Shown in pieces: positions 48,957-57,736 of a stretch of DNA of 64,000 nucleotides. The DNA comes from Carnimonas nigrificans ATCC BAA-78 (lineage in GTDB: Bacteria > Pseudomonadota > Gammaproteobacteria > Pseudomonadales > Halomonadaceae). Each line of letters opens with the position of its first letter. The stretch's first letter is position 1. The stretch is from NCBI RefSeq assembly GCF_000526695.1, contig NZ_JAGO01000010.1, positions 434,001 to 498,000 of the forward strand. Reading direction: 5' to 3'. The translations under genes were made by a program, and so were the position numbers. The notes below the pieces were generated by a model. It saw nothing but the letters and a program-made list of their open reading frames with translations, was not told the DNA's origin and ran no database searches.

Positions 48957-48967
48957 TTTTATTGCAA
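48950..48967 (-). promoter_or_regulatory. Candidate Pho box of pstS
   Basis: On the minus strand TTGCAATAAAACTGACAT matches about 13 of 18 positions of CTGTCATAAATCTGTCAT; the second half (CTGACAT) is the better. PhoB control of pst is well established in related bacteria. No phoB is in this window. Confidence 0.5.
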
Positions 48968-49209
48968 AGCGTCATATTTCACTCGCCACCAGCGCCATGG
49001 CATAGCCCATATATTCAATAACCGAATATACAAACCTGAAAACTGTATTTAACGGTAATTAAGGAACCACCTACTCTGGAACACTCGTACCGCCGCCCGC
49101 TTCGCAACCGCAGGGTGTCAGGGATGGCCGCAGCTGTTCGATCACTCATGTTGTGAGGGGCCGAAACCTGCCTTTTTTTACCGCCTGATTTATTGTCAAA
49201 GGAATCCTC
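48968..49209. other. Region between pstS and the ssu-like genes
   Basis: Divergent gap. Nothing resembling ssuE, ssuA or ssuD coding sequence is seen. A short T7 run at about 49171-49177 follows a weak stem and may be a terminator remnant. Confidence 0.4.
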
Positions 49210-50007
49210 ATGGCCAGCGCACGTCGTCATCCGCTAGAGCACCTTTTTAATCTTGCCGCGCCCTGGCTGTTGCCTATCGTGCTGTTGATCATTTGGGAGC
49301 TGGCCGCCGATTACGGCTGGATATCGGCGCGTATTCTGCCCTCACCGTCAGCGGTCGTTGAAGCTGGGTGGCGCACCGTACAGGATGGCTCGCTGTTCGA
49401 GGCTCTGTGGTCGAGCACTCGCCGCGCTCTGATCGGCTTTGTGATTGGCGGTACCGCGGGGCTGGCGCTGGGCTTTATGACCGGACTCTCGTCGCTGGCA
49501 TCACGCCTGCTCGACAGCAGCCTGCAAATGATCCGCAACGTGCCGCATCTGGCGCTGATTCCGCTGGTTATCCTGTGGTTCGGAATCGGCGAAACCGCCA
49601 AGATTTTTCTGGTGGCGCTGGGCACGCTGTTTCCCATCTATCTCAATACCTATCACGGCATTCGCAATGTTGATCCTCACCTGATCGAAATGGCGAAAAG
49701 CTACGGGCTGCACGGTACCAGGCTGTTCTGGAACGTGATCTTGCCCGGTGCGCTGCCTTCCATTCTGGTGGGCGTGCGCTTCGCGCTGGGTCTGATGTGG
49801 CTGACGCTGATTGTGGCCGAAACCATCAGCTCCACCGATGGCCTTGGCTATATGGCGATGAACGCGCGGGAATTTCTGCAAACCGACATCGTTCTTCTCA
49901 CGATTGTGCTCTATGCGCTGCTGGGCAAGATCGCCGACCTGATGGCCAAGGGCCTCGAATACTGGTGGCTGCGCTGGCACCCCGCGTTTCAGCGCAGTAG
50001 GCGCTAA
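49210..50007 (+). CDS. ssuC: Aliphatic sulfonate-type ABC permease, SsuC-like
   Basis: Permease of the nitrate/sulfonate/taurine ABC family. The 265-aa protein has about six helices and family phrases [102 protein letters not shown] and [25 protein letters not shown]. This pattern is close to SsuC. AAGGAATCCTC precedes the ATG. Unusually there is no binding protein or monooxygenase gene upstream. Confidence 0.88.
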   Translation: MASARRHPLEHLFNLAAPWLLPIVLLIIWELAADYGWISARILPSPSAVVEAGWRTVQDGSLFEALWSSTRRALIGFVIGGTAGLALGFMTGLSSLASRLLDSSLQMIRNVPHLALIPLVILWFGIGETAKIFLVALGTLFPIYLNTYHGIRNVDPHLIEMAKSYGLHGTRLFWNVILPGALPSILVGVRFALGLMWLTLIVAETISSTDGLGYMAMNAREFLQTDIVLLTIVLYALLGKIADLMAKGLEYWWLRWHPAFQRSRR

Positions 50008-50078
50008 GCCCAACTAATTCAGGCCAGCCTTCCATCTTTCCACTTTCAACTTTCCACTTCAGCGAGCGGATCATCTTC

Positions 50079-50924
50079 ATGTCACAGCCCTATCATGCTT
50101 CCCAGCACACCACGGCCCTCACCCTAAGAGGCGTTGCGCGCCACTTCGACAATACCCAGGTGCTCAAGCAGCTCGATCTTGATATCACGGAAGGCGAAAT
50201 CGTCGCCATTATCGGTCGCAGCGGCTGCGGTAAATCAACGTTACTGCGCCTGCTGGCCGGGCTGGATCACGCCGACGACGGCACTCTTGAGTGGCACGGC
50301 GCACCGTTGGCCCGCCACACCCGCGATATCAGGCTGATGTTTCAGGAGCCGCGCCTGCTGCCATGGAAGAGTGTGCTGGATAACGCCGCGCTGGGCAGCA
50401 ATCACATGGTCGCGCACCAGGCGCTGGAAGAGGTCGGATTAAGCGAGCACCAGCAGCGTTGGCCGGCCCAGCTATCAGGGGGACAGCGCTCCCGAGTGGC
50501 ACTGGCGCGCGCCTTGGCGCATCAGCCGCAATTGCTGTTGTTGGATGAGCCGTTGGGCGCCCTCGATGCCCTGACCCGTTCCAGCATGCACCAACTGATT
50601 GAGCGGCTGTGGCGCGAACACGGTTTTACGCTGGTACTGGTAACCCACGATGTCGCGGAAGCAGTCACCCTTGCCGATCGCGTGATTCTGCTCGATGAAG
50701 GTCGCGTGGCGCTCGACCTGCGTATTGATGTACCGCGCCCCCGCCGAGCAACCGATCCCCAGGTGATTCGCCATGAGGAAACCCTGCTGGCGCACCTGAC
50801 CGGTCAACATCACTCGGCTGATAGTGACCGCTCAACCCACGGTGGCAGCGATGATGCTCCACACGACCACTATCTTCGTCAGGCACAGGTTGTACAGGTA
50901 TCTCCCGACGCCATCGCTATCTGA
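50079..50924 (+). CDS. ssuB: Aliphatic sulfonate-type ABC ATPase, SsuB-like
   Basis: ATPase partner of the preceding permease, 281 aa. It has Walker [11 protein letters not shown]-loop [14 protein letters not shown] (the PRLLPW phrase is typical of SsuB/TauB), signature [15 protein letters not shown], Walker [13 protein letters not shown] and H-loop [10 protein letters not shown]. The C-terminal 60 residues are rich in His, Asp and Ser, longer than usual. ssuC ends 71 bases before; the TOBE gene follows after 39 bases. Confidence 0.88.
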   Translation: MSQPYHASQHTTALTLRGVARHFDNTQVLKQLDLDITEGEIVAIIGRSGCGKSTLLRLLAGLDHADDGTLEWHGAPLARHTRDIRLMFQEPRLLPWKSVLDNAALGSNHMVAHQALEEVGLSEHQQRWPAQLSGGQRSRVALARALAHQPQLLLLDEPLGALDALTRSSMHQLIERLWREHGFTLVLVTHDVAEAVTLADRVILLDEGRVALDLRIDVPRPRRATDPQVIRHEETLLAHLTGQHHSADSDRSTHGGSDDAPHDHYLRQAQVVQVSPDAIAI

Positions 50925-50963
50925 TGGGTACTTCTCCCAACCGATAATCAACGGAGTCACTCC

Positions 50964-51182
50964 ATGTCCAATGAACCTGCCCTGAATCCACGTAACCAGT
51001 TTCGCGGCACCATCAAGCACATTCACGAAGGTGACGTGCTCAGTGAAATTGATGTCGAAACGCCCCACGGCATCGTAACGTCGGTGATTACCACCCGTTC
51101 GGTACGAGAGCTGAAACTTGCAATCGGCTCGCCGGTGCTGGCCTTCGTCAAGGCCACCGAAGTCGCACTGGCGCGTCTTTGA
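50964..51182 (+). CDS. ssuF: TOBE-domain molybdopterin-binding-like protein (SsuF-like)
   Basis: A 72-aa single TOBE (MOP) domain: FRGTIKHIHEGDVLSEIDVETPHGIVTSVITTRSVRELKLAIGSPVLAFVKATEVALARL. In Pseudomonas ssuF closes the ssuEADCBF operon and encodes such a protein. Oxyanion binding is known for related domains; its role in sulfonate use is unclear. The ssuC-B-F order with E, A and D absent suggests an operon that lost its front half. Confidence 0.85.
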   Translation: MSNEPALNPRNQFRGTIKHIHEGDVLSEIDVETPHGIVTSVITTRSVRELKLAIGSPVLAFVKATEVALARL

Positions 51183-51279
51183 TCGCAGCTATTGCCACCA
51201 ACGGTCCCCTGCGCTTTTCAGAGGCAGGGGGCTTGCTTTAGGCTGGGAGGGAAATGTTGAAACTGTCCAAGGAGCCATC

Positions 51280-52140
51280 ATGACGCGCACGGTTAACTTT
51301 GCTGGACATCAACTTCCCGCCATTGGTCAGGGCACCTGGCATATGGGCGATGGGCATTACACTGCCGAACAAGAGGTCGATGGATTGCGGCGTGGGCTGG
51401 ATTTGGGCCTAACGCTGATTGATACCGCCGAAATGTATGGCAATGGCCGTTCGGAAAGTATTGTGGGACGCGCCGTCAAAGGCCGCCGCGATGACGCCTT
51501 TATCGTCAGCAAGGCGGTGCCTTCCAACGCCAGCAAAAAGCGCTTGAAGGAAGCCTGTGAGCGCAGCCTCTCCTATCTGGGCATTGATAGCCTCGATCTG
51601 TACTTGCTTCACTGGCCCGGCAGCACCCCGCTCAGCGAGACACTGGAAGGTTTCGAGCAGCTTATTGATGAAGGCAAGATCAAGCGCTGGGGCGTGTCGA
51701 ACTTCGATACCCAGGACACCAATGCATTAGCGCGCACCAGCGGCAGCAGTGACTGCGCCACCAACCAGGTGCTCTATAATCTCGGCTCACGCGGTATCGA
51801 ATTCGATTTGCGCCCATGCCTGCGCGAGCTGGATATTCCGCTGATGGCCTACTGCCCCGTCGCCCAGGGCGGCAGCGCCAGCCGTCATCTGGTCAACCAT
51901 CCGGTTGTACAGGAAATTGCCGCCCAGCATAACGCCTCCCCCACCCAGCTATTGCTGGTATGGGCCATTCGCCCGTTCAACGGCGAGCAGGACCTGATCG
52001 CTATTCCCAAGGCGGTGACTCCCGCGCATATCGAGGAAAACGCCAAGGCTCTGGAGATAACGCTCAGCACTGAGCAGTTAGCGAAGCTCGATGAAGCCTT
52101 TCCCCCGCCCGCTCGCCCCGAGCCGCTGGATATCGTATAA
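51280..52140 (+). CDS. Aldo/keto reductase
   Basis: NADPH-dependent oxidoreductase of 286 aa with the AKR tetrad D48, Y53, K78 and H111 (in LIDTAEMYGNG, IVSKAVPSNA and LLHWPGS). The ATG at 51280 has AAGGAG 5 bases upstream, so the longer open frame that overlaps the TOBE gene is not used. Closest in pattern to the YeaE/DkgA-like bacterial AKRs; the substrate is unknown. A strong terminator follows. Confidence 0.92.
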   Translation: MTRTVNFAGHQLPAIGQGTWHMGDGHYTAEQEVDGLRRGLDLGLTLIDTAEMYGNGRSESIVGRAVKGRRDDAFIVSKAVPSNASKKRLKEACERSLSYLGIDSLDLYLLHWPGSTPLSETLEGFEQLIDEGKIKRWGVSNFDTQDTNALARTSGSSDCATNQVLYNLGSRGIEFDLRPCLRELDIPLMAYCPVAQGGSASRHLVNHPVVQEIAAQHNASPTQLLLVWAIRPFNGEQDLIAIPKAVTPAHIEENAKALEITLSTEQLAKLDEAFPPPARPEPLDIV

Positions 52141-52190
52141 ATTCCAGCGCTTCACCCCGCTAGTGTGGGGAACATTGCGTTAAGCAGATA

Positions 52191-52226
52191 AAAAGCATCG
52201 CACGGTTGAATCGTGCGATGCTTTTT
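52191..52226 (+). terminator. Intrinsic terminator after the aldo/keto reductase
   Basis: Stem AAAAGCATCGCACG / CGTGCGATGCTTTT (52191-52204, 52212-52225) with a 7-base loop and T5. Confidence 0.9.
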
Positions 52227-52433
52227 CCTAATGACCTGCCAGAAGCGCCAGAAGTGAATTCTACGCTGCTCCAGCGCGCTCATTTTCCGAAAACGGTGCA
52301 AGTGCTACGCGCAGCCTGCTTCCTGAAAGCCCTGGCGCACGCGGGTAGCCTGATGATTCTGGAGAAGTACAAGGTCAGGGCCATGGTTCCTTCATGGATC
52401 AACTACTATTCGGGCAGAGATATTGATATAAGA

Positions 52434-52817
52434 ATGAAAAAAACATTAATAGCAGTTTCTATACTGCTGGCATCAAGTAACGCAAACGCCTTCGAAATTC
52501 CACAAGGGCCTGATTTTACACCATTGAGGGAGTCAATACAGAAACTCAAGGTCATGACCGAGGATGGTCAATATCAAATCAACGGCACTTCAGAGTTACG
52601 AGAATACCTTGGGCAGGGCAGCGCCCACCCTGAGTTGCAGGATACTGAAAAGACATTTCTGGAGAATACTGCCCAGTTTTGCAAGGATGTATTATATAGA
52701 GCTTTAACAATAGCAGGACAAAATGATTACAACAAAAAATACAGCGACTGCATGATTTCCTTTATTGAACAAAGGTCACAACTTATTTACGAATATAATG
52801 TAATGCAAAAAAGGTGA
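52434..52817 (+). CDS. Small exported protein of unknown function, AT-rich
   Basis: Not recognised. The 127-aa product starts with a clear Sec signal peptide (MKKTLIAVSILLASSNANA, cleavage after ANA) and continues as a soluble, mainly helical protein with two cysteines (QFCKDVLY and YSDCMISF) that could form a disulfide. The frame is open back to 52206, but only the ATG at 52434 begins a signal peptide. The gene and its 3' flank are markedly AT-rich with many A/T-ending codons, unlike all neighbours, which suggests recent acquisition. Confidence 0.7.
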   Translation: MKKTLIAVSILLASSNANAFEIPQGPDFTPLRESIQKLKVMTEDGQYQINGTSELREYLGQGSAHPELQDTEKTFLENTAQFCKDVLYRALTIAGQNDYNKKYSDCMISFIEQRSQLIYEYNVMQKR

Positions 52818-53001
52818 CTTTCTTGACGCATCATTTTTATCAAATGAAATCTATAAAATGAACCCCATCAAATAAAATCAACCGAACGAAGAGATTAAAG
52901 CCCTGGGGCAATCGACACTCCCAGAGCTTCATATGAGACGTGGCTGCGTTAATCTTCCGACAAGGGCAGACAATTGCCCTCTGCCCCTGACGGACTATCT
53001 C

Positions 53002-53841
53002 CTAGTGATGGCTTGCGGCGATTTCATCAAGCCGGTCACCGCTGACGGCATCGACATCGAGCCGCCAGGCCAGCTCCAGAGCTTTGCTGCTATCCAGCGA
53101 CTGTAGCCACACCTTCAACCCCTCGGCGTGAGCGCTGCTGATCCATTGATCGAGGCGTGCCTGCAACATGCGGTTGCGCAGCATCGCTTGCAGGAAGTCA
53201 GGATCGGCCGCTACCCAGTCGATGCCCATCTCCCCCAGCAGCGGCCAGTGCGCGTGATCAATCGGCAAGCCTTCGACCAACAAACGATAACCGCGTCCCT
53301 CGAAGCTGCTGACCGCGCGCCGTACGTGTTCGTCTTCAATCAGCGCGCTGGCCTGCATACGCAGGATGATCTGCGTTGGCAAAATGCCCAGCTGCGCCAG
53401 CAGGTTTTCGAACACCTGGCCGTGGGATGCTTCCACCGCTCTGACATGGCGCCAGTGAATATCCAGGATTAACGGCACGTCAGAGGTCGCTGGGTCACTG
53501 CCATGCTGGGCAAGGTGGTTCAGCGTATGCAGCACGCGCAGAAAGCGATCGAGGAACACCACATCTTCTGGCTCCCACGCCGAGTAATAGAGCGAACGCG
53601 CATTGATCTCGGCACCGTGCTCATCCTCGATGCGCAGCCACGACTCAAAGGCGACCGGCGCACTGATTTCACTGTTATAGAGTGCGTGCTGGCCGGGAAT
53701 CACCCGCATGCCGTCGATCTCCCCCGTGATTTCAGCGCGTTCCGACACATAGTGAATACGCGCCTCGGAAGCGAGTCGGGAAGCACGATTGAAGTCATCA
53801 AGGTGCGAATTGAAATAGTTAACAACAGCAGTCAGCGGCAT
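53002..53841 (-). CDS. Degenerate EAL-domain protein
   Basis: A 279-aa protein that resembles an EAL phosphodiesterase domain in layout: HYVSERAEITGEIDGMRVIPGQHALYNSEISAPVAFESWLRIED, then VPLILDIHWRHV, ILPTQIILRMQASALIEDEHVRRAVSSFEGRGYRLLVEGLPID, and GIDWVAADPDFLQ. The metal and catalytic residues are gone: the EAL position reads ESW and the DDFG position reads VEGLPID. It should not hydrolyse cyclic-di-GMP; a binding or protein-interaction role is likely. The ATG at 53841 is chosen over a TTG at 53862. Confidence 0.7.
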   Translation of the reverse strand: MPLTAVVNYFNSHLDDFNRASRLASEARIHYVSERAEITGEIDGMRVIPGQHALYNSEISAPVAFESWLRIEDEHGAEINARSLYYSAWEPEDVVFLDRFLRVLHTLNHLAQHGSDPATSDVPLILDIHWRHVRAVEASHGQVFENLLAQLGILPTQIILRMQASALIEDEHVRRAVSSFEGRGYRLLVEGLPIDHAHWPLLGEMGIDWVAADPDFLQAMLRNRMLQARLDQWISSAHAEGLKVWLQSLDSSKALELAWRLDVDAVSGDRLDEIAASHH

Positions 53842-53859
53842 GGCAGATTCATCAGCAAG

Positions 53860-53897
53860 CAAGAATAAAAGACGGGCAGCATTATGCTGCTGCCCGT
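53860..53897 (-). terminator. Intrinsic terminator after the transglycosylase gene
   Basis: Perfect 10-bp stem ACGGGCAGCA / TGCTGCCCGT (53872-53897) followed on the minus strand by CTTTTATTCTTG. It lies just before the EAL gene, so that gene needs its own promoter or read-through. Confidence 0.8.
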
Positions 53898-53985
53898 TAG
53901 TGTGAGCGACACGAGCGGCGAAGTGAAATAGCCTGCCCCCTGCCGATATTCCAATTGGCTATAAAGCCTTGGTGCGATCAAACAA

Positions 53986-55299
53986 TTACCGCGCCGCGTC
54001 AACCTGCCGCTTGATCTCCTGACTGATAAAACCATCCGCAGGCTGCCCATGGGCGCGCTGGAATTGACGTACAGCATCACGAGTACCCGGCCCCACAATG
54101 CCATCAGCGCCGCCAGCATCGTACCCCATCGCGGTAAGCTGCTGCTGCAACTGCTTGATTTCAGTGCGACTCAGCGGCTTCTGGCTGCGCGGCCAACTGG
54201 CCTGCACGCCCGCCTGCCCCGCGACTCGCTGAGCCAGCAGACTAACTCCCAGCGCATAGCTGGTGGAGTTGTTGTAGCGCAGGATCGTGCGGAAGTTATG
54301 TCCTACCAGGAAGGCTGGCCCTTTGGCCCCCGCTGGCAGCAGCAGCGCGGCACCTTCCAGCGACGGTAGCGCACCACCCGAGGTAGCACGCACGCCTAGC
54401 TGTTGCCAGGCACTGACCGCGCGCTGTTGCTTACCGTCAGCCAGGCTGTAGTTGAAGCCTTGCGGCAGCGACACTTCAACACCCCACGGCTCGCCTGCAT
54501 GCCAGCCGTTAGCCTTCAGGTAATTGGCTGTCGATGCGATAACGTCGGGAATACTGCCCCAGATATCACGGCGACCATCACCATCGCCATCCACCGCATA
54601 ACTGTTGAAACTTGAGGGCATGAACTGGGTGTTCCCCATTGCCCCTGCCCAGGAGCCGCGCATCTGATCGTGGTCAATGTCGCCATTCTGGATGATTTTC
54701 AGCGCTTCCAGCAGCTCGGACTTGGCCCACGCCTCACGGCGGCCGTTGTAGCCAATGGTCGCCAGCGCATCAATGGTGGGGTAATTGCCGAAGTTGGCAC
54801 CGTAGTTACTTTCCATGCCCCAGATGGCGACGATGATTTCCGGAGGGACACCGTAACGCTGCTGCGCCCGGTTGAAGTCGGCCCGATGCTGCGCCAGCAT
54901 CTGCTTGCCTTTGCTTACCCGCGTATCGGACACCGCCGTATCAAGGTATTCCCAGACCGGCCGCACAAATTCAGGCTGTGAGCGCGATAGATTCAGAATG
55001 CTGGTTTGCAGGCGCGCATTGCGAAACGCACGTTCAAAGGTAGCGGCGCTGATGCCATGCGAGAGCGCATAGGGGCGGAAGTTGTTCACCCATTGCTGAA
55101 AACCGCTCGCGGAATTGCTCTGCTGTGCCGCCCCCGCCTGCTGAGTGGCAGTGGCACTTCCCGCAGAGTTGGCTCCGGAAGACTCCACTGTTCTGGCATC
55201 GACGCTGCTGCCCAGCATGAGCAAACCAGCGGCAATGCCCAGGGTGGTGCCCTGCACAAGCGTGGCCCTGGTGCGATTGGCAATTCTGCATGACATCAT
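53986..55299 (-). CDS. Lytic murein transglycosylase B family, with peptidoglycan-binding domain
   Basis: Cleaves the MurNAc-GlcNAc bond of peptidoglycan with formation of 1,6-anhydroMurNAc. The 437-aa protein has an N-terminal signal or membrane helix (about 16-32), an Ala/Ser/Gln-rich linker, the MltB catalytic domain with E163 in IVAIWGMESNYG and MGNTQFMPSSFNSYAVDGDGDGRRDIW, and a C-terminal PG_binding_1 domain (about 375-435: LQQQLTAMGYDAGGADGIVGPGTRDAVRQFQ). This matches the MltB2/SltB3 subgroup. No lipobox is visible. Confidence 0.92.
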   Translation of the reverse strand: MMSCRIANRTRATLVQGTTLGIAAGLLMLGSSVDARTVESSGANSAGSATATQQAGAAQQSNSASGFQQWVNNFRPYALSHGISAATFERAFRNARLQTSILNLSRSQPEFVRPVWEYLDTAVSDTRVSKGKQMLAQHRADFNRAQQRYGVPPEIIVAIWGMESNYGANFGNYPTIDALATIGYNGRREAWAKSELLEALKIIQNGDIDHDQMRGSWAGAMGNTQFMPSSFNSYAVDGDGDGRRDIWGSIPDVIASTANYLKANGWHAGEPWGVEVSLPQGFNYSLADGKQQRAVSAWQQLGVRATSGGALPSLEGAALLLPAGAKGPAFLVGHNFRTILRYNNSTSYALGVSLLAQRVAGQAGVQASWPRSQKPLSRTEIKQLQQQLTAMGYDAGGADGIVGPGTRDAVRQFQRAHGQPADGFISQEIKRQVDAAR

Positions 55300-55421
55300 A
55301 AGCGTGCATCCCTGCTGCAACACAAAAGTTTGAGTTTTCCATCTACTACACGTACTACACGCCCAGCGATCTGCGCGGGCACTCCACGCCGTGATCGCTG
55401 CGCTCCATTGCGCCGCTCACG

Positions 55422-56390
55422 CTATAAAAGCGGGCTTTGCTGAATCGGCTTGCCGTTGGCCGTGCTCGCCTGCGACACATTACAGCCAGCCGGTACACCG
55501 CGCGTCAACCACACATTCCCGCCGACCACAGCGCCCTTGCCGATGGTGACACGCCCTAGAATAGTCGCTCCGGCGTAAATCACCACATCGTCTTCGACGA
55601 TAGGATGACGCGGCTGTCCCTTTTCCAGATGCCCATCTTCTGCTTCGGGAAAACGCTTCGCCCCTAGTGTTACGGCCTGATAGATGCGCACGTTATCGCC
55701 AATTATCGCCGTTTCACCGATCACCACACCGGTGCCGTGATCAATAAAGAAGCTACGCCCGATGGTCGCGCCCGGATGAATATCAATACCGGTCGCCGAA
55801 TGCGCCTGCTCGGAAATAATCCGCGCCAGCATCATCAAGCCTTCACTGTAAAAATAGTGCGCCAGCCGATGGTGAATAATCGCTTCGACACCGGGATAGC
55901 AAAGCAGCACTTCATCAACGCTGCGGGCGGCAGGATCACCGCGATAGGCCGCCACGATGTCATCATCCAGACGCGCACGAATATCGGGCAGCGCCATGGC
56001 AAAGCCCTTTATGATGCGCTCGGCACAATCACGCTGACGCTTCGGGCAGCTCTCACCAATACCGCGCCGCGCCGCATAATCAAGCTCTAGCCGCGCCTGC
56101 TCGAACAGCGAGTTGAATGCAACATCAAGGGTATAGCCAACATAGAAATCCTCGCTCTCTTCGCGCAGATCGGCTGGCCCCAGACGCATCGGAAACAGCG
56201 CCTGAATCACCTTCGCGATGGATTCACGCACCACGGTCGGCGACGGCAGTTCACGGCCATTAAGTTCATTGGCGCGCTGCTGATCAGAGCGCCATTTGGA
56301 GCGACGCTTGCGCAGCTCCGCCACGGCATCGCCAAGCTGCCAATTGATTCTTACGCTATCGCTCGGCGGTTCGAAATTATAAGAAGACAT
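55422..56390 (-). CDS. cysE: Serine O-acetyltransferase (EpsC-type CysE)
   Basis: Makes O-acetylserine from serine and acetyl-CoA for cysteine synthesis. The 322-aa protein has the N-terminal helical domain of the EpsC group and a C-terminal left-handed beta helix with hexapeptide repeats (GIDIHPGATIGRSFFIDHGTGVVIGETAIIGDNVRIYQAVTLGAKRF). The catalytic His/Asp pair lies in HPGATIG/DHGTGVVIGE. The start is the ATG at 56390 (MSSYNFEP); an upstream ATG at 56426 is possible. Confidence 0.92.
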   Translation of the reverse strand: MSSYNFEPPSDSVRINWQLGDAVAELRKRRSKWRSDQQRANELNGRELPSPTVVRESIAKVIQALFPMRLGPADLREESEDFYVGYTLDVAFNSLFEQARLELDYAARRGIGESCPKRQRDCAERIIKGFAMALPDIRARLDDDIVAAYRGDPAARSVDEVLLCYPGVEAIIHHRLAHYFYSEGLMMLARIISEQAHSATGIDIHPGATIGRSFFIDHGTGVVIGETAIIGDNVRIYQAVTLGAKRFPEAEDGHLEKGQPRHPIVEDDVVIYAGATILGRVTIGKGAVVGGNVWLTRGVPAGCNVSQASTANGKPIQQSPLL

Positions 56391-56625
56391 ACGGATTCGA
56401 CTCTTGAAAGGATTGTTGCCAAGCATAGTGAATCGCGCCTCACTGCAAAAGGGCTTGCTGCAAGTTGGTTGTGCCAGAGGCAAGGAACGAAGAGACACAA
56501 GAGCGCTGAGGGAGGGAAGTGAATAGGCAGATAACAACAAAAAGGCAGCCGTCAGGCCGCCAAAAGTCTTGTATCAGGTCTTGCATCAACGATTTGTCAG
56601 CGAGCCATGCCCCACCCGCTTGCGG

Positions 56626-56772
56626 CTATTTGCGCCGGGAGCGAGCGCGGCCCTGTACGGCCTTGAAGCGGGGATTGCTTTTACAAACGACATAGAGCCG
56701 CCCGCGACGTTTAACCACCTGACAGTCGGGATGGCGTTTCTTGGCTGATTTCAATGAGGAGAGAACTTGCAT
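56626..56772 (-). CDS. rpmJ2: 50S ribosomal protein L36 type B (zinc-independent)
   Basis: Alternative L36, 48 aa, of the YkgO type that substitutes for the zinc-binding form. The protein starts [20 protein letters not shown] and continues [22 protein letters not shown], so it has two cysteines instead of the CCCH zinc site. The length and the basic tail fit YkgO. A Zur-like box lies about 25 bases upstream of the ATG, in parallel with rpmE2 at 28980, so both would be induced when zinc is scarce. Confidence 0.95.
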   Translation of the reverse strand: MQVLSSLKSAKKRHPDCQVVKRRGRLYVVCKSNPRFKAVQGRARSRRK

Positions 56773-56794
56773 GATGACATTCGGCCTACTCTAT

Positions 56795-56816
56795 AAATGT
56801 AACGTTATACTATTTC
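56795..56816. promoter_or_regulatory. Zur-like operator upstream of rpmJ2
   Basis: On the minus strand GAAATAGTATAACGTTACATTT agrees with the Zur consensus at both ends (GAAAT and ACATTT) and the left half TATA; about 15 of 21 defined positions match. It is weaker in the centre than the rpmE2 site. Location before a classical Zur target supports it. Confidence 0.6.
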
Positions 56817-57072
56817 ATTTATAGAGAAATGCAAAGCCTTCTTGATGCCTCGGTGCGCAATGTCTCAAAAGAAGCCAGCGAGACAGCCCCTTGCAGCAGA
56901 CACTTCTTACGGCAATGTTCCTGCTGCATCTTTTACAGCGGATGCCTGCTGCTTCCCTTCCGCCTTGCAAGCGCGCGACAATAGCGGCTTTCATCGAGCG
57001 TGGCCGCGTAGTTCGATTCACGGGCCAAACGCGCTCGTTTTCTTGTTTACCTTTCATTACGGCAATCCCATC

Positions 57073-57657
57073 ATGGCTACCACGCTTTATCTGGCAGGAG
57101 ATCTGGTTTTTCGCCCCGGCGCTATCGCGCTTTTCGATCGTTTGAAAGCGATTTGCGCAGAATACGGTATGGAAGGGCTGGCCCCCTTTGATGGGCAGGA
57201 AGATGTGAAAACGCTGCCAGCGGGGCGCGACAAGCTGATGACCATCGCCCGCGCCGACCGCGCGCTCATGGATCACTGTGATGCCGGTATTTTCTGCCTC
57301 GACCCGTTTCGCCGCGCCCCCGACATGGATGCCGGTACTGCCGTTGAAATCGGCTATATGCACGCGCTGGGTAAGCCGCTGGAGGGCTATACCGTTGATG
57401 GCCGCGACTATCCCGAGAAAGTTGCTGACTACTGGCAGCGCGCATGGCAACAACCGCTCAGCGCCATCAGCGGCGACGACGAGCTAAGCTCGGGCGGCTG
57501 GCGCGATGCCGACGGCATGCTGGCGCACTCTGAAGGCATGGTGCAAAACCTGATGGTAGAAGGCTTTATCGAACTGTCAGGCGGCAAGGTAGCCGTGGAT
57601 AGCAGCCTTGAAATCGCCTTCAGGCACGCAGTGAAGCATCTGGCTGCGCGGCTGTAG
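57073..57657 (+). CDS. Nucleoside 2-deoxyribosyltransferase family protein
   Basis: A 194-aa enzyme of the family that exchanges bases on 2'-deoxyribonucleosides. It starts TTLYLAGDLVFRPGAIALFDRL, has MTIARADRALMDHCDAGIFCLDPFR, and the catalytic glutamate E92 in DAGTAVEIGYMHALGKPLEGY. The C-terminal part (about 115-194) is longer than in minimal members. The ATG at 57073 is used because it gives the family N-terminus; the open frame upstream is unrelated. Substrate bases are not predictable. Confidence 0.88.
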   Translation: MATTLYLAGDLVFRPGAIALFDRLKAICAEYGMEGLAPFDGQEDVKTLPAGRDKLMTIARADRALMDHCDAGIFCLDPFRRAPDMDAGTAVEIGYMHALGKPLEGYTVDGRDYPEKVADYWQRAWQQPLSAISGDDELSSGGWRDADGMLAHSEGMVQNLMVEGFIELSGGKVAVDSSLEIAFRHAVKHLAARL

Positions 57658-57680
57658 TGCGAGCCTGCTTCATAACGCAT

Positions 57681-57703
57681 AAACCCACCGCTTGGGTGGG
57701 TTT
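57681..57703. terminator. Bidirectional terminator
   Basis: Perfect 9-bp stem AAACCCACC / GGTGGGTTT (57681-57689, 57695-57703), loop 5 bases, between convergent genes. Confidence 0.65.
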
Positions 57704-57736
57704 ATGATGGGAGCGCCCAGCTAAAACCGTAGGGCA

